This document shows, in pieces, positions 57,145-64,000 of a stretch of DNA of 64,000 nt (its first letter is position 1; every line of letters starts with the position of its first letter). The position numbers and the translations under genes are program-made. The stretch spans positions 732,141 to 796,140 of the forward strand of contig NZ_LMDJ01000012.1 in assembly GCF_001425045.1 (NCBI RefSeq). The letters are read 5' to 3'. The notes beneath the pieces were generated by a model. It saw only the letters and a program-made list of their open reading frames with translations. It searched no databases and was not told the DNA's origin. This DNA is from Massilia sp. Root351. GTDB lineage: Bacteria > Pseudomonadota > Gammaproteobacteria > Burkholderiales > Burkholderiaceae_D.

Positions 57145-57575
57145 GTCGGTTCGATTCCCAGTTTGTCGAACAGCACCTGCGGCGACACAAAACACATCTC
57201 GCCGCTGGCGATATCCACCGCCACCTGCATGGTGCTGGCGCGGTTCAGGCGCTTGCCGGTGGCGGCATCGCTGATCACATAGTCGATTTTCAGGCGGCTC
57301 TCCCACTCGACGATATCGGCGCGCAGCTTGAGCACCTGGCCGAAGGTGGCCGGCGCGGCGTAGCGCAGATGCATGTCGATGATAGGCCAGGCGTAGCCGG
57401 ACTCCTTCATCTGCGTGTAGTTGTAACCTATTTTGTCCAGCAGCTCGCAGCGCACCATTTCCAGATACTTGACGTAGCGGCCGTGCCAGACGATCTGCAT
57501 CGGGTCCAGGTCGAAGAACTGGACCTTGGTTTCAATCTCCGCGAACCAGCGGCTTTCCCTGGCCTGCCTACGCAT
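57141..57575 (-). CDS. 4HBT-family acyl thioesterase (ApeK-like)
   Basis: The 144-residue hotdog enzyme has FFDLDPMQIVWHGRYVKYLE (20-39), where Asp24 is the likely catalytic acid in the YbgC/4-hydroxybenzoyl-CoA thioesterase pattern. It may release the finished polyene or edit stalled carrier proteins. It overlaps the ammonia-lyase gene by eight bases and the LolA gene by four. Confidence 0.87.
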   Translation of the reverse strand: MRRQARESRWFAEIETKVQFFDLDPMQIVWHGRYVKYLEMVRCELLDKIGYNYTQMKESGYAWPIIDMHLRYAAPATFGQVLKLRADIVEWESRLKIDYVISDAATGKRLNRASTMQVAVDIASGEMCFVSPQVLFDKLGIEPT

Positions 57576-59124
57576 ACAGCTCCCATGCCTGGCTGCGGAT
57601 CCGTTCCAGCAGCACGCGCAGCTCCGGGTCCAGGCGGCGGTCCTCCACCACGGCGGCGATGTCCTGGGACAGCAATTCCTGCATGCGCGCCAGCGCGGCG
57701 TGCGGCACGGCTTCAGGATAGTCGCGGCAGCGCAGCCACACGCCCTGGCGCACGGTGACCAGCAGCGCGGCCGCCACCTGCTCCGTCAGCTCCAGCACGC
57801 GCAGGCAGTCGCGCGCGGCGATGGTGCCCATGCTGACCTTGTCCTGGTTGTGGCATTCGGTGGAACGCGAGAACACTGAAGCCGGCATGGTCAGCTTGAG
57901 CGCCTCGGCGGTCCAGGCGGACGCGCTGATCTGCAGCGCCTTCAGGCCATGGTTGATCGCCGCGCGGGCGCCGGTTGCGCCGACCAGATTGGCCGGCAGG
58001 CCGTGGTTGTAGCGGCTGTCCACCAGCAGCGCCATCTGGCGGTCCAGCAGGTCGGCCAGGTTGGCGACGGTATTCTTCATGCCGTCCATGGCGAAGGCGA
58101 TGTGGCCGCCGTAGAAATGGCCGCCGTGCAGCACCCGTTCGCCCACCGGGTCGATCAGCGGATTGTCGTTGGCGCTGTTGAGTTCATTTTCAATCAGGCT
58201 GCGGAACAGCGGCAGCGTGTCCGCCAGCACGCCGATCACGTGCGGCGCGCAGCGGATCGAATAGCGGTCCTGCAGGCGCTTGCCGTTACGCTCCCACTGG
58301 TCGGTCGGGAGATCCTGGCGCAGCCAGGCTGCCACCTGCTGCATGCCGGGATGCGGCTTGACGGAGAACAGCACCTCATCGAAGTGATGCGCATTGCCAT
58401 CCAGCGCGAAAGAGGCCATGGCGGTGATGCGGGTGGTCAACCGCGCCAGGTACTCCGCGCGCCCGTAGGCGATGCAGGCCAACGCTGTCATGACGGCCGT
58501 GCCGTTCATGATGGCCAGGCCTTCCTTCGGGCGCAGCCGCAGCGGCGTGATACCCGCCTCGCGCAAAGCCTGTTCGGCCGGCACCTGCTCGCCGTTGCGC
58601 CACACTTCGCGTTCGCCGCACAGCACGGCCGCCAGGTAGGAAAGCGGCGTGAGATCGCCGCTGGCGCCGACCGAGCCTTCCGATGGGATCAACGGCAGCA
58701 GGCCTGCATCCAGCAGGCGCACGATCTGGTCCAGCAGCTCGACGCTGACGCCGGAAAAGCCCTTGGCCAGCGAAGCCAGGCGCGCAGCCAGGATGGCGCG
58801 CGTCTGCGCCGGCGAGAAGTTCTCGCCCAGGCCGCAGCCGTGGTAAGTGTACAAGTGGTGCGGCAACTCGGCGACCAGCTCGGCCGGAACGGTGGTGGTG
58901 CAGGAATCGCCGTAGCCGGTCGTCACGCCGTAAACGGTGCCGTCCTCGCGCAGCAGCTGGTCGAGGAAGTCGGCGCCGCGTGAAATGGCGGCGCGGAAGG
59001 CCGGATCGTCCGACAGGACCGCGTTGGCCCTGCCCTGCGCGATGTCCACGATGTCTTCTATCGTCAGCCGCGATTGGTCGAAGCGCACGTCGCGGCGCGT
59101 ATTTTTAAGGTCAGCCAGGTGCAT
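57568..59124 (-). CDS. HAL/PAL/TAL-family aromatic amino acid ammonia-lyase
   Basis: The 518-residue enzyme carries the MIO triad Ala154-Ser155-Gly156 in GSVGASGDLTP and the catalytic Tyr65 in TVYGVTTGYG. Family members remove ammonia from His, Phe or Tyr. At the selectivity site the residues are Tyr94-His95 (LYTYHGCGLG), where by my alignment HAL has Ser-His and bacterial TAL His-Leu. In this cluster the product would be a coumarate- or cinnamate-like aryl starter, so tyrosine or phenylalanine is a better guess than histidine. It overlaps the acyltransferase gene by 14 bases. Confidence 0.9.
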   Translation of the reverse strand: MHLADLKNTRRDVRFDQSRLTIEDIVDIAQGRANAVLSDDPAFRAAISRGADFLDQLLREDGTVYGVTTGYGDSCTTTVPAELVAELPHHLYTYHGCGLGENFSPAQTRAILAARLASLAKGFSGVSVELLDQIVRLLDAGLLPLIPSEGSVGASGDLTPLSYLAAVLCGEREVWRNGEQVPAEQALREAGITPLRLRPKEGLAIMNGTAVMTALACIAYGRAEYLARLTTRITAMASFALDGNAHHFDEVLFSVKPHPGMQQVAAWLRQDLPTDQWERNGKRLQDRYSIRCAPHVIGVLADTLPLFRSLIENELNSANDNPLIDPVGERVLHGGHFYGGHIAFAMDGMKNTVANLADLLDRQMALLVDSRYNHGLPANLVGATGARAAINHGLKALQISASAWTAEALKLTMPASVFSRSTECHNQDKVSMGTIAARDCLRVLELTEQVAAALLVTVRQGVWLRCRDYPEAVPHAALARMQELLSQDIAAVVEDRRLDPELRVLLERIRSQAWELYA

Positions 59125-60055
59125 CGGAGGTATCCTGTTTTGGTAGATGCCAGAAGTCGTAGAAGTTAAACCACTGCAGCGGGGCCTGCACGCAGTAGTG
59201 CTGCAGGCGTCCGGCGTAGTCCGCCGCCAGCGCCGCCAGCGCCGCGTCGCGCGCCTCCCGGGGCAGGTGCAGCGTCTCGCGGAACAATTCGAAATGCAGT
59301 TCGGCGCCGCCGCCGGGACGCTGCAAGGAAAACAGCAGGTAAACCGGGCAGCGCAGCGCGCTGGCCAGCACATAGGGGCCGATCGGGAACGCGGCCGGCG
59401 CGCCCAGGAAGTCCGCCAGCGCCACGCGCGGCCGGCGCGAGACCGGCACCCGGTCACCGGCGATCACCACCAGCTCGCCGCGTCCCACGCGCTCCGCCAG
59501 CAGCATGGCGGTGGCCGCCGTCAGCTCAGTCACCTGCATCAGGTTCAGCTCGCTGTCCGGGTTCAGGCGGGCCAGCATGCGGTTGAAGGCCTGCGCGTGG
59601 CGCGTGTGCACCAGCACCGTCAGCTTCACATCCGGGCGCCGGCGCGACAGCACGCGGCACAGCTCCAGGTTGCCGAAGTGGGAACAGATCAGCAGCCCGC
59701 CCCGGCCCGCCGCCAGCATGCGGTTGAAGCCGTCCACGCCATGCAGGGTCACGCTGTCCACGTCATACTGGCCGCCCCACAGCAGCATCTTGTCGAGAAT
59801 GCTGTCGGCGAAGGCGGCGAAATGGCGCAGCACGCCCAGGCGCGGCACGGGCGCGTAGGCGTCCACGCGCGCCAGGTAGGCCGTCGAAACGCGCCGCGCG
59901 CGCCCGCTGGTGAGCAGATACCAGCACAGCACCGGGTACAGCAGCACCCGGAACGGCCAGCGTCCCAGCACGCGGAAAATCCAGAACAGCAGGCGCATGC
60001 CGGCCACGAAGCTCACTTCGTTGATGGCGGCCCAGTGGCGCGGCGCGGCACTCAT
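59111..60055 (-). CDS. LpxL/HtrB-like lipid acyltransferase of the aryl polyene cluster
   Basis: The 314-residue membrane-associated enzyme has the HX4E motif His126-Glu131 in CSHFGNLEL and an N-terminal hydrophobic segment (about 18-50). This family adds acyl chains to lipid carriers. Here it may acylate the polyene or join it to a lipid. It follows the glycosyltransferase with an ATGA overlap, so sugar and acyl steps are linked in expression. Confidence 0.86.
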   Translation of the reverse strand: MSAAPRHWAAINEVSFVAGMRLLFWIFRVLGRWPFRVLLYPVLCWYLLTSGRARRVSTAYLARVDAYAPVPRLGVLRHFAAFADSILDKMLLWGGQYDVDSVTLHGVDGFNRMLAAGRGGLLICSHFGNLELCRVLSRRRPDVKLTVLVHTRHAQAFNRMLARLNPDSELNLMQVTELTAATAMLLAERVGRGELVVIAGDRVPVSRRPRVALADFLGAPAAFPIGPYVLASALRCPVYLLFSLQRPGGGAELHFELFRETLHLPREARDAALAALAADYAGRLQHYCVQAPLQWFNFYDFWHLPKQDTSDAPG

Positions 60056-60807
60056 GCGCGGCTTCCCGTCCGGCCCAGTTTGCGCGCCAGCAGGCGCGGC
60101 GAGCGCAGCAGCATGCCGCAGAACAGCGTCGCATGCAGGCGCGAGATCAGCGCGTTGTCCAGCCACAGGCGAAAGTGCGACACGCCGTCGGACGGATAAC
60201 CGACCCGGGTCGGCAGATTGACCATATCGACGCCGTCCCAGTGCAGCCGCACCAGGATCTCGATGTCGAAGTTCATGCGGCGGCCCAGCGCGCGGCGCTC
60301 GATCAGCGCCAGCACCGGCGCCAGCGGGTAGACCCGGAAGCCGCACATGGAATCCCTGATCTGCAGCGACAGCGTGTTAATCCAGACCCAGATGTGGGTG
60401 GCGTAGCGCCCATACAGGCGCCCTTTCGGCACCGACTCGTCGTACACCGGGCAGCCCACCACCAGCGCATGCGGCCGGGCGCGCGCCTTCGCCAGGAAGG
60501 CCGGCACGTCGTCCAGATTGTGCTGGCCATCCGCATCCACCTGCAGCGCATGGCTGTAGCCCAGTTCCGCGGCCTTGCGGAAACCGCTCATGACGGCGCC
60601 GCCCTTGCCCTGGTTGAGCGCGTGCGGCACCAGCACCACCTGTTGCGGATGCAGCGCCGCCAGCCGTCGCAGTTCGGCCGCGCAGCCGGGGCCGCTGCCG
60701 TCGTCGACCAGGATGCAGCGCAGCCCGTGCGGCAGCAGACCGGCCAGCACCGCGCCTATCGCGTGCTCGTGGTTGTAGACCGGGACGATGAAGCAGGCAT
60801 CAAACAC
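60052..60807 (-). CDS. Family 2 glycosyltransferase
   Basis: The 251-residue enzyme has VPVYNHEHAIGAVL, ILVDDGSG and the metal-binding DADGQH, the hallmarks of dolichol-phosphate-mannose-synthase-like GT2 enzymes. No membrane helices are obvious. I choose the GTG at 60807, which has AGGGGG six bases upstream and overlaps the methyltransferase stop by eight bases; a TTG at 60828 is the alternative. It probably glycosylates the lipid anchor of the pigment. Confidence 0.85.
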   Translation of the reverse strand: MFDACFIVPVYNHEHAIGAVLAGLLPHGLRCILVDDGSGPGCAAELRRLAALHPQQVVLVPHALNQGKGGAVMSGFRKAAELGYSHALQVDADGQHNLDDVPAFLAKARARPHALVVGCPVYDESVPKGRLYGRYATHIWVWINTLSLQIRDSMCGFRVYPLAPVLALIERRALGRRMNFDIEILVRLHWDGVDMVNLPTRVGYPSDGVSHFRLWLDNALISRLHATLFCGMLLRSPRLLARKLGRTGSRA

Positions 60808-61888
60808 CGGCGCCCCCTGCGCGCGCAAAGCGCAGCAGCGAATGGCAGTAGCCGATGCCGTCGCGGGCGGTCAGCAGGCGCAGGCCGGCCGCTTCGGCCA
60901 GGCGCACATAGTCTGCACTCTGGTAGATCTTGCTGTTGCCGCTGGCCATGGCGGTGAAGTACGGCGAGGTGTTGATCAGGCAGTAGGACGCGATGTCGTA
61001 CTGCTGACGGTCCCAGAAAGTGTCCATGATCAGGACCTGGCCGTCCGGCGCCAGCGCTGCCGCCGCGCGTTGCAGTATGCTGGCAATGGCAGGCTCGCTG
61101 AAGCAGCTCAGGAACTGGCTCATCCAGATCAGGTCCATGGCCGGCGGCAGCGGGACGGCGGCGTCCAGCATGTCCACCGCGTGCAGCTGCGCGCGCTCGC
61201 GCACGCCGGCCGCCAGCAGGTTCTGTTCCGCCATCGCCAGTTGGCGCGGCAGGTCCACCAGATGCAGTTGCACGTCGGCGCTGTACTCCAGCGCGGCCAG
61301 GCTGAACTTGCCGGTGTTGGCGCCGATATCCATCACGCGGCGCGGGCCGGTGGCAAACACGTCGGGCAGGATCTCCGGGAACGAGGTGTCCGAATAGTGG
61401 TGGTCGAAGGCGAACCAGCTGCTCTTGGCCGGCTCTTCCAGGTGCGACAGCCCCTGGTACAGCGTGGGCCAGTCGCCCAGTTTCTTCAAGCCATGCGGCT
61501 GCTCGCCGTCCAGCGATTTCTCCAGGTCGTGCAGCCCCAGGTAGCAAACGTCATGGTTGAAGTCCAGATTGACCTGGGTGATCTTGTCGGTCAGGACGCA
61601 AAACCCCACCTTGTCGAGCACATAGCGCCCGCCGCGCAGCTGCACCGCGCCAGCCGACAGGCAGGACTCCAGCACCACCTTCAGCACGTACTCGCTCCAC
61701 TTGCCGCTCGCCGCCATCTCCTCGACGCTCAGGCCGGTCGAGCAGGCGTCGGCCAGGGCCTGCAGCATGCCGCGCTTCCATGCATAGCGCACGCACTGGA
61801 ACACCACCGGACCGAAGGCGATCTTCTGCGCTTCGTAGCGGGCTGCGAACGCGCTCTGGCGCACGGGAGAGAATGATTTATCTTGCAT
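60800..61888 (-). CDS. SAM-dependent O-methyltransferase-like protein
   Basis: The 362-residue protein has a helical N-terminal domain (about 20-110) of the type that forms dimers in small-molecule O-methyltransferases, then a class I fold with VMDIGANTGKFSL and DLIWMSQFL. In aryl polyenes the aromatic ring often carries a methyl or methoxy group, which this enzyme could add. It is 14 bases after the ligase gene. Confidence 0.85.
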   Translation of the reverse strand: MQDKSFSPVRQSAFAARYEAQKIAFGPVVFQCVRYAWKRGMLQALADACSTGLSVEEMAASGKWSEYVLKVVLESCLSAGAVQLRGGRYVLDKVGFCVLTDKITQVNLDFNHDVCYLGLHDLEKSLDGEQPHGLKKLGDWPTLYQGLSHLEEPAKSSWFAFDHHYSDTSFPEILPDVFATGPRRVMDIGANTGKFSLAALEYSADVQLHLVDLPRQLAMAEQNLLAAGVRERAQLHAVDMLDAAVPLPPAMDLIWMSQFLSCFSEPAIASILQRAAAALAPDGQVLIMDTFWDRQQYDIASYCLINTSPYFTAMASGNSKIYQSADYVRLAEAAGLRLLTARDGIGYCHSLLRFARAGGAGV

Positions 61889-61902
61889 CGACTGCTTTCA
61901 GG

Positions 61903-63675
61903 TTATGGTGTCACGAACAAGATGCGTCCGCTGGCATGCTGCCCGGCGGCGGACAAATAGCGGAACTGCACGCTGCCCTTGGCGGCATCATGCTGCAGTT
62001 CGAGCCGCACCACGGCGCCGGGCCGGATCACCTGCTGAAATTTCAGCGCGGCGACCTCGCGGAATACGGCCGGCAGATCGAAATAGCGGCGGCAGTAGCC
62101 TATCGCCCAGTCGAGCTGGGCGACGCCCGGCAGCACCGGGGCGTTTGGAAAATGGCCGTCGAAATACAACAAGTCGGCGGGCACGGTCAGTTCCAGCGCC
62201 ACGCTGCCGGCCGAGCGATCCAGCTCGCGCAGCTGCGGTTCGCGCGGCCTGGCGCCGGCTGGCGCGGCATGGCCCGGCCCCGCCGCCGTCAACAGTTCGA
62301 GCAGCGCGGCATGGGTGGTCTTGCCCTGCGCATTGACCGGCAGCGTGGCCGGATAACGCCAGCGGCGCGGTAAGGCCACCGCTTCGGCGAACGGGACCAG
62401 CAGCGCGCGCAGCGCGCGGTTCATGGCAAGCTTGCCGCCTGCCGCCAGCTGCGCCCGGCCAGCTTCGGACAACACCACAACGCCGGCCAGCTGGCCGCGC
62501 GCGCTATCGTCCTGCAGCACGCGCGCCTGCGCCACCAACGGCGACTGCGACAGGGCACGCTCCAATGCGTCCAGCGAAATGCGTTTCTCCGCCACCTTCA
62601 CGATGCGGTCGGCGCGCCCCAGCAGTACAAAGCGGCCGCCGTCGGCCGCCGCCACGCGGTCGGCCAGCGCCAGCCAGCCTTCGCCCGGCAGGGGCGGCAG
62701 ATGCGGCGAACGCACTTCCAGGGCGCCGTCATCGGCAGCGATGCGCCACGCCACATTCAGGAAGGGTTGCCAGGCGGCGCTATCCCCGGCCGCGCTGCGC
62801 TGGCGCCAGGCCACGCCACCGCTCTCCGAACTGCCGTACACTTCCATCGGCACCGTCCCGAGCAGGCAGGCGCAGGCATGCGCCGCCTCCTCCGGCAGCG
62901 GGCCGCCCGACGAATACACCGCCCGCAGCTGCGCGCGCGCGCCGCGCCAGTCCAGATGCGCCGGCAAGCGCGCCAGCTGGGCCGGGCTGCTGACCAGCAC
63001 CGCAGGCCGCAGCGCCAGCAGCTCGGCCAGTTGCTCAGGGTAGGCCGCGCTGGCGGCATGCAGCGGGCGTGCAGCGCACAGCGGCCACAGCACTTTGAAC
63101 AGCAAACCGTAGATGTGCTGGTGCGACACGGTGGCCAGCACGCTGGCGCCGCGCAGCTGCGCGCCGAACATCCGCTCCAGCACCGACAGCTCGCTCGACA
63201 GCTGCGACAGGCGCTTCGGAATGGCTTGCGGCGCACCGCTGCTGCCCGAGGTATGCACCACCAGCACGTCGGCCGCCGCATCGAGCGGCGGCAGCTGCGG
63301 CAACGCCGGCTGGGCGCCGCTGCCGGCTGCCGGCGCCGCAGCGGGCTGTATCGGGGCCAGCGCCGCCGGGAACTCGCCGAGGAAACCGTCCACGTGCTGC
63401 GCCAGCGCGGCGCAACTGGCGGGCAGCGCGTCCGCCGTCAGCCACACCGTCTTGCCGGCGTGCCAGGCGCCCAGCAGCGCGGCGGCAAATTCCAGGCTGT
63501 CTTCGATGTACAGCGCATAGTGGCGTCCGGCGCTGCCGGCCAGCGCGCCACGCCACGCATGCAGGCGCGCTGCCAGCTCACCATAGCCGACCGGCATGCC
63601 GGCACGCCAGCCGGCCACGCCGTCGGGATCGCGTGCCGCCAGCGCGGCGGCCAGATGGGATAGATGATCAGACAT
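61903..63675 (-). CDS. Acyl-ACP ligase fused to a dehydratase (ApeH-ApeI fusion)
   Basis: The 590-residue protein joins an adenylate-forming domain (about 1-465) to a FabZ-type hotdog domain (about 485-590). Adenylation motifs are HTSGSSGAPQ (141-150), VYGSSESGG, GRADRIVKVAEKR and the catalytic-Lys motif PVNAQGKT. The dehydratase part has His508 in GHFPNAPVLPG. In described aryl polyene clusters ApeH loads the aryl acid on an ACP and ApeI is a separate dehydratase. The A3 motif reads GAPQ where PK is usual. It is 18 bases after the membrane protein gene. Confidence 0.88.
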   Translation of the reverse strand: MSDHLSHLAAALAARDPDGVAGWRAGMPVGYGELAARLHAWRGALAGSAGRHYALYIEDSLEFAAALLGAWHAGKTVWLTADALPASCAALAQHVDGFLGEFPAALAPIQPAAAPAAGSGAQPALPQLPPLDAAADVLVVHTSGSSGAPQAIPKRLSQLSSELSVLERMFGAQLRGASVLATVSHQHIYGLLFKVLWPLCAARPLHAASAAYPEQLAELLALRPAVLVSSPAQLARLPAHLDWRGARAQLRAVYSSGGPLPEEAAHACACLLGTVPMEVYGSSESGGVAWRQRSAAGDSAAWQPFLNVAWRIAADDGALEVRSPHLPPLPGEGWLALADRVAAADGGRFVLLGRADRIVKVAEKRISLDALERALSQSPLVAQARVLQDDSARGQLAGVVVLSEAGRAQLAAGGKLAMNRALRALLVPFAEAVALPRRWRYPATLPVNAQGKTTHAALLELLTAAGPGHAAPAGARPREPQLRELDRSAGSVALELTVPADLLYFDGHFPNAPVLPGVAQLDWAIGYCRRYFDLPAVFREVAALKFQQVIRPGAVVRLELQHDAAKGSVQFRYLSAAGQHASGRILFVTP

Positions 63676-63693
63676 GGCAACGTTAGTCTTAAG

Positions 63694-64000
63694 TTACTTT
63701 TGATACTGGCGACGGAAATGGCGGCGCGCCAGCAGTTCGCCTGCGAAAAGCAGCCCCATCAGAACATAGGCAATGACGCCGTTGTAGAGCGACCACACTG
63801 CCTCCGAAGTCCAGAGGGCAGTGGCGAGCGCACAGCCGCCGTTAAGCAGAAAAAATACGCACCACAGCTGCGTCACCCGGCGCGTATAAGCAACCGCCTC
63901 AGCCGGCAGATCCGGCTCGCGCAAGCGCGCCAGCCGCTCCACCATGGACACCGGCGTGGTTAAGCTATAGCCGAAGGCCGCCAGGAAGGCGGCATTCACC
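63694..64000 (-). CDS. Membrane protein, COG4648/ApeG-like, 5' part beyond the window
   Basis: The visible 102 codons are the C-terminal part of a membrane protein with two hydrophobic helices (WCVFFLLNGGCALATALW and the LYNGVIAYVLMGLLFAGEL region) and a basic end. The TRRVTQLWCVFFLLNG motif fits the COG4648 family that sits before the ligase gene in aryl polyene clusters. The reading frame is open to the window edge. The GTG at 63999 is not taken as a start because the family is longer. Its function is unknown. Confidence 0.75.
   Translation of the reverse strand, partial: VNAAFLAAFGYSLTTPVSMVERLARLREPDLPAEAVAYTRRVTQLWCVFFLLNGGCALATALWTSEAVWSLYNGVIAYVLMGLLFAGELLARRHFRRQYQK

Overview
The window reads as a chromosomal segment of a high-GC betaproteobacterium, most likely in Oxalobacteraceae (Massilia/Duganella/Janthinobacterium type). 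This rests on protein flavour, on a gltA-sdhE-sdhBADC block followed by a GntR regulator, mdh, a CitE-like lyase and acnA, on a DUF2863 gene, a PEP-CTERM protein, and on intergenic GC-rich palindromes. Taxonomy is inferred, not proven. I see no insertion sequence, phage, CRISPR array or rRNA.

Layout. (1) 1-11.9 kb, TCA cycle: gltA, sdhE, sdhB, sdhA, sdhD and sdhC on the minus strand, a GntR/HutC regulator, then mdh, a CitE-like CoA-ester lyase, a small secreted protein and acnA on the plus strand. A perfect 16-bp palindrome lies in the GntR/mdh divergent region and an 18-bp palindrome in front of sdhC. (2) 12-23 kb, housekeeping and metabolism: DUF2863 protein, CYTH protein, M14 carboxypeptidase, catalase, an acetyl/succinyl-CoA transferase with a divergent LysR regulator, a patatin lipase, a PEP-CTERM mini-protein and a secreted bicovalent-FAD oxidase. 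(3) 23.2-32 kb: tRNA-Pro(GGG), a sirtuin, a FAH-family hydrolase with a TetR regulator, a GNAT enzyme and a complete RND efflux operon behind a TetR-type operator. (4) 32-46 kb, signalling and envelope: a two-domain KaiC-like ATPase coupled to a hybrid histidine kinase, an MFS-PlsC phospholipid protein, an XRE regulator, a DUF2145/DUF2339/DUF3999 membrane gene group, and a NarL-type two-component system. (5) 46.4-64 kb: a TonB protein, then a long minus-strand operon that I identify as an aryl polyene (APE) pigment gene cluster. It runs off the right edge of the window.

How the parts work together. The APE operon is transcribed right to left and follows the apeG-apeR order: membrane protein, a fused aryl-ACP ligase/dehydratase, a methyltransferase, a glycosyltransferase, an acyltransferase, an aromatic amino acid ammonia-lyase, a thioesterase, a LolA-like carrier, an MMPL exporter, a DUF3261 lipoprotein, ketosynthase, dehydratase, ketoreductase and a second ketosynthase. 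A tail of a methyltransferase, lipoproteins and a phosphopantetheinyl transferase follows. The lyase would supply the aryl starter, the ligase loads it on a carrier protein (the ACP genes must lie beyond 64 kb), the KS/KR/DH set extends the polyene, and the LolA/MMPL/acyltransferase/glycosyltransferase genes place it in the outer membrane. Most junctions are ATGA overlaps, so translation is probably coupled.

No gene-free stretch reaches 300 bases. The longest, 31942-32240 (299 bases), holds the efflux operator and promoter, an orphan minus-strand terminator, a possible small RNA and a 17-bp palindrome.
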